Assembly (NCBI GenBank): GCA_905373475.1
Contig: CAJPTC010000040.1
Coordinates: 1 to 16,981 of the forward strand
Direction of reading: 5' to 3'
Length of the DNA stretch: 16,981 bases
DNA from: Bacteroidia bacterium
Lineage (GTDB): Bacteria; Bacteroidota; Bacteroidia; Bacteroidales; CAJPTX01
The notes beneath the pieces are model-generated. The model was not told the origin of the DNA, ran no database searches, and was given only the letters and a program-made list of their open reading frames with translations. Below are positions 13,661-16,981 of the stretch, piece by piece. A program made the position numbers and the translations under genes. Numbering within the stretch: position 1 is the first letter of the stretch; every line of letters begins with the position of its first letter.

Positions 13661-15070
13661 GTGGCGCGCGGAAAGGCTTGGAGTCGCATAGATTGGGGGC
13701 TAGTGCTTCTTTATCTTCTGCTGGTATTTATGGGCTGGCTTAGTATCTATGCTTCAGCCTATACCGAGGCGCATCCGAGTATCTTCGATTTCTCTCAACG
13801 TTACGGGCAACAGCTCCTCTGGATCTCGGCAGCTTTCGTTCTCGTGGTTGCTATCCTGCTCATCGATAAACGTTTCTACTACGCTTTTGCCTACATCATA
13901 TACGCCATACTTCTGTTCGTACTCCTCGTAGTACTCTTTATAGGAGTCGCCAAGCATGGAGCGCGCTCGTGGCTGGACTTTGGCTTCTTTAAGATGCAAC
14001 CCTCTGAGTTTGCAAAATTTACCACGTCGCTAGCATTAGCCCGCTTTATGGGGCGAGCGCAGTTTTCTCGTTACGCTATGCGCGACTGGTTGCGCGTTGC
14101 GGTCATTATAGGAATCCCCGTTATCCTTATCCTTTTGCAGAACGACTTAGGATCTGCTATTGTCTTTTCCACATTCCTACTGGTTTGCTATCGCGAAGGA
14201 ATGCGAGGCGAGGTGCTACTCTTCTTGCTCTTTGTGGCAGCCATTTTCATTTTTGAGCTATTGTTCGATAAACTTTATATCCTCCTAGGGCTCGTCCTTC
14301 TCTCGCTTGTGGTATATCAGCTCATGCAGCGCAATGTGAAAGCAACGCTACGGCTGCTCTTTTTTCAACTCCTTGCACTTGCCATTGGGTATGCCCTCAA
14401 TTTCTTTTTACACAAAGAGTGGGAATGGTACGTACTTTCGCTTTTCCCCGCCCTGTTTACAGTGCTTTATTTCCTCGTCCAAGGACTACTTAGTCGCACT
14501 CGCTCTTTAGCCATTCTAGGGGGGATCTTGGCCTTTAGTCTTTTCTGTAGCTTCAGCGTGGACTATGTTTTCAATAATGTTTTGGATACGCACCACCAGC
14601 GCCGCATCAACGACCTGCTGGGTATAGAAGACGACCCCCTAGGTTGGGGCTACAATGTAAACCAATCTATGATAGCCATCGGTTCTGGCGGAATGTGGGG
14701 GAAAGGTTTTCTGGAAGGAACACAAACCAAATTCAACTTTGTACCAGAACAGAGCACCGACTTTATTTTTTGCACCGTCGGCGAGGAATGGGGTTTTGCG
14801 GGTAGCATTGTCGTACTCGGGCTTTTTCTAGCCCTCTTACTGCGCATTATTTTAGTTGCAGAACGACAAAAAGAGGCATTCCATCGAATCTACGGCTATT
14901 GCGTAGCCTCTATTCTATTTTTCCATCTCGCCATCAATATCTCGATGACGATCGGGCTTTTCCCCGTTGTAGGCATTCCGCTACCCTTCTTCAGCTACGG
15001 AGGCTCTAGTCTGTGGGCGTTTACTATGCTCCTCTTCGTGCTGGTAAAATTCGACATGGACAACAAGTAG
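13661..15070 (+). CDS. rodA: rod shape-determining protein RodA (SEDS glycosyltransferase)
   Basis: RodA polymerises lipid II into glycan strands during side-wall growth, working with a class B PBP. The 469-residue protein is polytopic. SEDS motifs are M-Q-P-S-E-F-A-K (112-119), L-L-Q-N-D-L-G-S-A (158-166), H-Q-R-R-I-N-D-L-L-G (312-321), E-D-D-P-L-G with Asp325 as the expected catalytic residue, G-S-G-G-M-W-G-K-G (341-349), T-D-F-I-F (366-370) and P-F-F-S-Y-G-G-S-S (442-450). The D-P-L-G and T-D-F-I-F pattern favours RodA over FtsW. It is about 100 residues longer than E. coli RodA, with an extra hydrophobic block near 190-290. The start is GTG at 13661 after AGGGGGA; no ATG is suitable. Confidence 0.92.
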   Translation: MARGKAWSRIDWGLVLLYLLLVFMGWLSIYASAYTEAHPSIFDFSQRYGQQLLWISAAFVLVVAILLIDKRFYYAFAYIIYAILLFVLLVVLFIGVAKHGARSWLDFGFFKMQPSEFAKFTTSLALARFMGRAQFSRYAMRDWLRVAVIIGIPVILILLQNDLGSAIVFSTFLLVCYREGMRGEVLLFLLFVAAIFIFELLFDKLYILLGLVLLSLVVYQLMQRNVKATLRLLFFQLLALAIGYALNFFLHKEWEWYVLSLFPALFTVLYFLVQGLLSRTRSLAILGGILAFSLFCSFSVDYVFNNVLDTHHQRRINDLLGIEDDPLGWGYNVNQSMIAIGSGGMWGKGFLEGTQTKFNFVPEQSTDFIFCTVGEEWGFAGSIVVLGLFLALLLRIILVAERQKEAFHRIYGYCVASILFFHLAINISMTIGLFPVVGIPLPFFSYGGSSLWAFTMLLFVLVKFDMDNK

Positions 15071-15173
15071 GTTGACTCCTAATCAGATCTTCTCTAAATA
15101 ACTCTCACAGAGGGCGTAAAAAGAACAATTCGCGAACTCCCGCTGTTAAAAACATTGTTGTACAGCAAAAAAT

Positions 15174-15180
15174 GGGAGGA
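15174..15180 (+). promoter_or_regulatory. strong ribosome binding site of the DUF1847-like gene
   Basis: GGGAGGA lies 6 bases before the ATG at 15187. Strong Shine-Dalgarno sites are uncommon in Bacteroidetes, and this one decides between two in-frame ATG codons. Confidence 0.6.
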
Positions 15181-15186
15181 AACAAA

Positions 15187-15681
15187 ATGGAAGAGGTAGC
15201 ACAATACCTAGGTGAAGACCTACAGCTGATGCAGGCCGCCAAGGATGCAACCATTGCACACGGCGAGAAACTGGAAGAAATTCGTTTGTTTGCTCGTAAT
15301 GCGGGTATACATAAAATAGGGATAGCGCATTGTGCTGCTTTGGCGCGCGAAGCGGCTATAATTGCAGAGCGTTTGGGCGACGAATTTGAAGTGATGGCTG
15401 TAGGGTGTAAAGTCTCTAAAATACCGTTGGCACAAATTCTTAACGACGATTCGCAAGGCTTGGCGTGCAACCCCATAGGGCAAGTACAAGAACTGGAGCA
15501 CTGGGGCAGTGAGTTTAATATTGTAGTAGGGCTTTGTTTAGGACACGACATGCTGTTCAACAAATACAGCAAAGTGCCGACTACAACGCTTATCGTTAAA
15601 GATCGCGCCCACAAGCACAACCCTATGGCATCATTAGTGCCCCCTACGCCCCCTGCTGAGGAGTCTGCCGACAAGAAATAG
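15187..15681 (+). CDS. DUF1847-like putative metal-binding protein
   Basis: The 164-residue product resembles the C-terminal two thirds of DUF1847 proteins. Visible features are A-G-I-H-K-I-G-I-A-H-C (39-49), V-G-C-K (72-75), A-C-N-P-I-G-Q (93-99), V-G-L-C-L-G-H-D-M-L-F (114-124), K-D-R-A-H-K-H-N-P (138-146) and a Pro/Glu tail. Cysteines 49, 74, 94 and 117 with His120 may bind a metal. As I recall the family, an additional Cys-rich N-terminal segment is usual. It is missing here and is not encoded upstream in frame. ATG at 15187 is chosen because GGGAGGA sits just before it (15174-15180). The earlier ATG at 15172 overlaps that site. Function is unknown; the family is often redox- or metal-associated. 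Confidence 0.75.
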   Translation: MEEVAQYLGEDLQLMQAAKDATIAHGEKLEEIRLFARNAGIHKIGIAHCAALAREAAIIAERLGDEFEVMAVGCKVSKIPLAQILNDDSQGLACNPIGQVQELEHWGSEFNIVVGLCLGHDMLFNKYSKVPTTTLIVKDRAHKHNPMASLVPPTPPAEESADKK

Positions 15682-15773
15682 CCATTTTACCTTTTTTCTA
15701 GGGCTTTACCTTAGCTCTACAAATCCAAATCCTCTATCTTAGGAGGGAATTTACCTGTAAACTGGATACAAAG

Positions 15774-16343
15774 ATGAAAAGTTTTGGAAAGAAGGCTTGG
15801 CTACTGCCGCAATTGGTACTGATAATCGGTACTTACGATAGTAACGGGAAGCCCAACGCTATGAATGCCGCTTGGGCTGGTACTTGGGATGAGGATTCTA
15901 TTATGATCTCGCTCGGGAAACATAGTACCACGAAAAACCTAGACGAGACGGGTGAGTTTACCGTAGCCTTTGCTACTGTAGAAACTTTGGTGGCTTCCGA
16001 TTTTGTAGGGATTGTGAGTCTGAAAAACGACCCTGAGAAAATCCAGAAAACAGGGTGGACAGTTCTGCATGCCGAACATGTAAATGCGCCCGTATTCAAG
16101 GAATTCCCGATGACGATGGAATGCCGTGTACAAGAGAAGCTCAACGATACAGGTTCTGGCTATTACCTCATAGCCGAGGTTGTGAATGTGCTATGCGACG
16201 AGGCTTTTCTTGCAGAAGACGGTAAACCCGATATGACGAAGCTGCACCTCATTACCTTCGATCCGATACACAACCGATATGTGGAAATGGGTTCAGCGGT
16301 AGGTAATGCTTTCTCTGACGGAAAGAAACTGAGCAAGAAGTAG
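15774..16343 (+). CDS. flavin reductase-like protein (FMN-binding split barrel)
   Basis: This 189-residue cytosolic protein is of the flavin reductase-like / flavoredoxin type. It binds FMN and moves electrons between NAD(P)H or a redox partner and flavin. Family features are the N-terminal W-L-L-P-Q-L-V-L-I-I-G-T-Y (9-21), G-K-P-N-A-M-N-A-A-W-A-G (25-36), the strand D-S-I-M-I-S-L-G (41-48) with H-S-T-T-K-N-L (50-56), and F-T-V-A-F-A (62-67). The P-V-F-K-E-F-P-M-T-M-E-C segment (106-117) is typical of the split-barrel family. The start is ATG at 15774. It lies 92 bases after the DUF1847-like gene and ends before a clear terminator. The exact electron donor cannot be told from sequence. Confidence 0.85.
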   Translation: MKSFGKKAWLLPQLVLIIGTYDSNGKPNAMNAAWAGTWDEDSIMISLGKHSTTKNLDETGEFTVAFATVETLVASDFVGIVSLKNDPEKIQKTGWTVLHAEHVNAPVFKEFPMTMECRVQEKLNDTGSGYYLIAEVVNVLCDEAFLAEDGKPDMTKLHLITFDPIHNRYVEMGSAVGNAFSDGKKLSKK

Positions 16344-16358
16344 AGTAATATCAGTGCG

Positions 16359-16395
16359 AGTGGCAAGCTTACCGAAAGGTGTTTTGCCACTTTTT
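16359..16395 (+). terminator. terminator after the flavin reductase gene
   Basis: An 8-bp perfect stem (16359-16366 with 16384-16391) encloses an inner ACC-GAAA-GGT hairpin and runs directly into a T tract (16391-16395). It starts 16 bases after the stop codon. Confidence 0.8.
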
Positions 16396-16432
16396 CGTAG
16401 CCGCTCGCCCTTTCCAAATCGAATTTTCGTTG

Positions 16433-16440
16433 TACCTTTG
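16433..16440 (+). promoter_or_regulatory. -7 promoter box of tRNA-Ser
   Basis: TACCTTTG, identical to the tRNA-Met box, ends 5 bases before the tRNA begins. At the -33 position there is TTT rather than TTG (16411-16413). Confidence 0.65.
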
Positions 16441-16445
16441 CGCTT

Positions 16446-16530
16446 GGAGAAATGGCAGAGTGGTCGAATGCGGCGGTCTTGAAAACCGTTGTGCGGCAAC
16501 GCACCGGGGGTTCGAATCCCTCTTTCTCCG
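16446..16530 (+). tRNA. tRNA-Ser (anticodon TGA)
   Basis: An 85-base class II tRNA is visible. The acceptor GGAGAAA is 16446-16452 with TTTCTCC 16523-16529 and the discriminator is G16530. The anticodon stem is 16473-16477 with 16485-16489, and its loop CTTGAAA places TGA at 16480-16482. The long variable arm (GTGCG-GCAA-CGCAC) and the G discriminator are those of serine tRNA. CCA is not encoded. Confidence 0.95.
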
Positions 16531-16535
16531 CCGAG

Positions 16536-16575
16536 AAGGGTGTAAATCGCATAAACAGATTTACACCCTTTTTTA
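16536..16575 (+). terminator. terminator of tRNA-Ser
   Basis: A 13-bp stem (16536-16548 with 16558-16570) has a 9-base loop and runs into six T. It is a strong rho-independent terminator starting 5 bases after the tRNA. Confidence 0.9.
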
Positions 16576-16600
16576 TTTCCCAAAGGTTGTTGAGAAAGTG

Positions 16601-16830
16601 CTAAAAACTTAGATTTTGTGCGCACTTAATAGAATAGAACCCGCATAATTCTATTTGCTCTATCTCACAATGATAGATAGCCGAGAGTGTTTCAGACACT
16701 TCGCCTAATTGTGCAACAGGTTGTTGCACTAATTGATTCAGTTTGTCAGGCTCAAAACGTTCTCTATCGTAGGAGTTTTAAGCAAGCCATCTATCTCAGT
16801 CATCTTTTTCAACACATCCAAAGAGGCCAT
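16601..16830 (-). pseudogene. possible frame-broken small gene
   Basis: Read leftward, an ATG at 16830 opens a frame that would stop after 30 residues (TGA 16740-16738). A second frame, shifted by -1 at a CTTAAAAC run (16782-16775), continues for 58 codons to TAG at 16603-16601. Joined at that run, the two give about 75 residues. The joined peptide has an S-Y-D-R-E-R-F-E stretch that faintly recalls the N-terminal domain of some NUDIX hydrolases. No hydrolase domain follows. It could be a decayed remnant or two chance frames in AT-rich DNA. Confidence 0.25.
16707..16734. repeat. inverted repeat hairpin
   Basis: A perfect 7-bp stem, GTGCAAC with GTTGCAC (16711-16717 and 16723-16729), has a 5-base loop. 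It is extended by AATT on each side with one bulged base. No T tract follows on either strand. It lies inside the possible broken gene on the minus strand. Confidence 0.45.
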
Positions 16831-16906
16831 TGCATAGTAAAATTTGTTTAATTCGCTGATTTATATTAACTTAGTGGTATAAATTAGATAAAAAGAAGTA
16901 GGCGAA

Positions 16907-16981
16907 ATGAAAGCACGTGGCGAAAAGAAATATACCATCGTAGATGCCGCACTTGAGGAACGGACGCAAGCATTGGAAAAC
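16907..16981 (+). CDS. start of an unrecognised gene, cut by the window end
   Basis: An ATG at 16907 opens a frame of 25 codons that is still open at the last base. The N-terminus is charged (M-K-A-R-G-E-K-K-Y-T-I-V-D, then A-L-E-E-R-T-Q-A-L-E). A weak AAGTAGG lies just upstream, and a TATAAATTAG-like string at 16878-16887 might belong to a promoter. The fragment is too short to assign. Confidence 0.5.
   Translation, partial: MKARGEKKYTIVDAALEERTQALEN

Noticed and set aside
15105..15674. Leftward 189-codon open frame opposite the DUF1847-like gene
   Set aside because: It is the antisense shadow of a gene with clear conserved motifs. Its Ser/Cys-rich composition is typical of such shadows.

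Overview
This window looks like chromosomal DNA from a Bacteroidales bacterium, and Porphyromonas or a close relative is my best guess. Three things point there. An RseC protein heads an Rnf operon with long RnfB and C-terminally extended RnfG. A BspA-like (DUF285) surface protein sits next to a tRNA. The Bacteroidetes -7 promoter box TAnnTTTG appears here as TACCTTTG at five gene starts. No phage, plasmid, CRISPR or complete insertion sequence is visible, so most of the window is ordinary core genome with a few odd intergenic stretches.

Positions 1-263 hold the 3' region of the rnf operon: an 11-bp inverted repeat, a small hairpin and a G-rich terminator, plus a doubtful 31-codon ORF. Positions 264-5978 are one leftward operon, rseC-rnfB-rnfC-rnfD-rnfG-rnfE-rnfA. 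It encodes the membrane complex that couples electron transfer between ferredoxin and NAD to ion movement. The genes are tightly packed or overlapping.

Positions 5979-6555 hold a gene-poor stretch of about 330 bp, then tRNA-Met(CAT) with its own promoter and terminator. The DUF285 protein gene (6556-7512) runs rightward and meets a leftward SpoIID-like gene with no base between the two stop codons. The leftward run 12685-7513 is engB, prs, surE, a small membrane protein, lpxB and the SpoIID-like gene. Promoter-like boxes lie before engB and before the SpoIID-like gene.

After a roughly 390-bp gap the strand switches. A PepSY-type membrane protein, RodA, a DUF1847-like protein and a flavin reductase-like protein run rightward, and a terminator follows. 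tRNA-Ser(TGA) with promoter and terminator comes next. An AT-rich stretch follows that may carry a frame-broken small gene on the minus strand, and an unrecognised gene starts at 16907 and leaves the window.

Functional themes are respiration and redox (Rnf, RseC, flavin reductase), envelope building (LpxB, RodA, SpoIID-like, surface lipoprotein) and nucleotide and ribosome housekeeping (SurE, Prs, EngB). Nothing here is clearly a new system. The best leads are the unknown membrane protein between surE and lpxB, the shortened DUF1847 protein, the RnfG flavin-site arrangement, the intergenic region at 6000-6300 and the right-hand edge.
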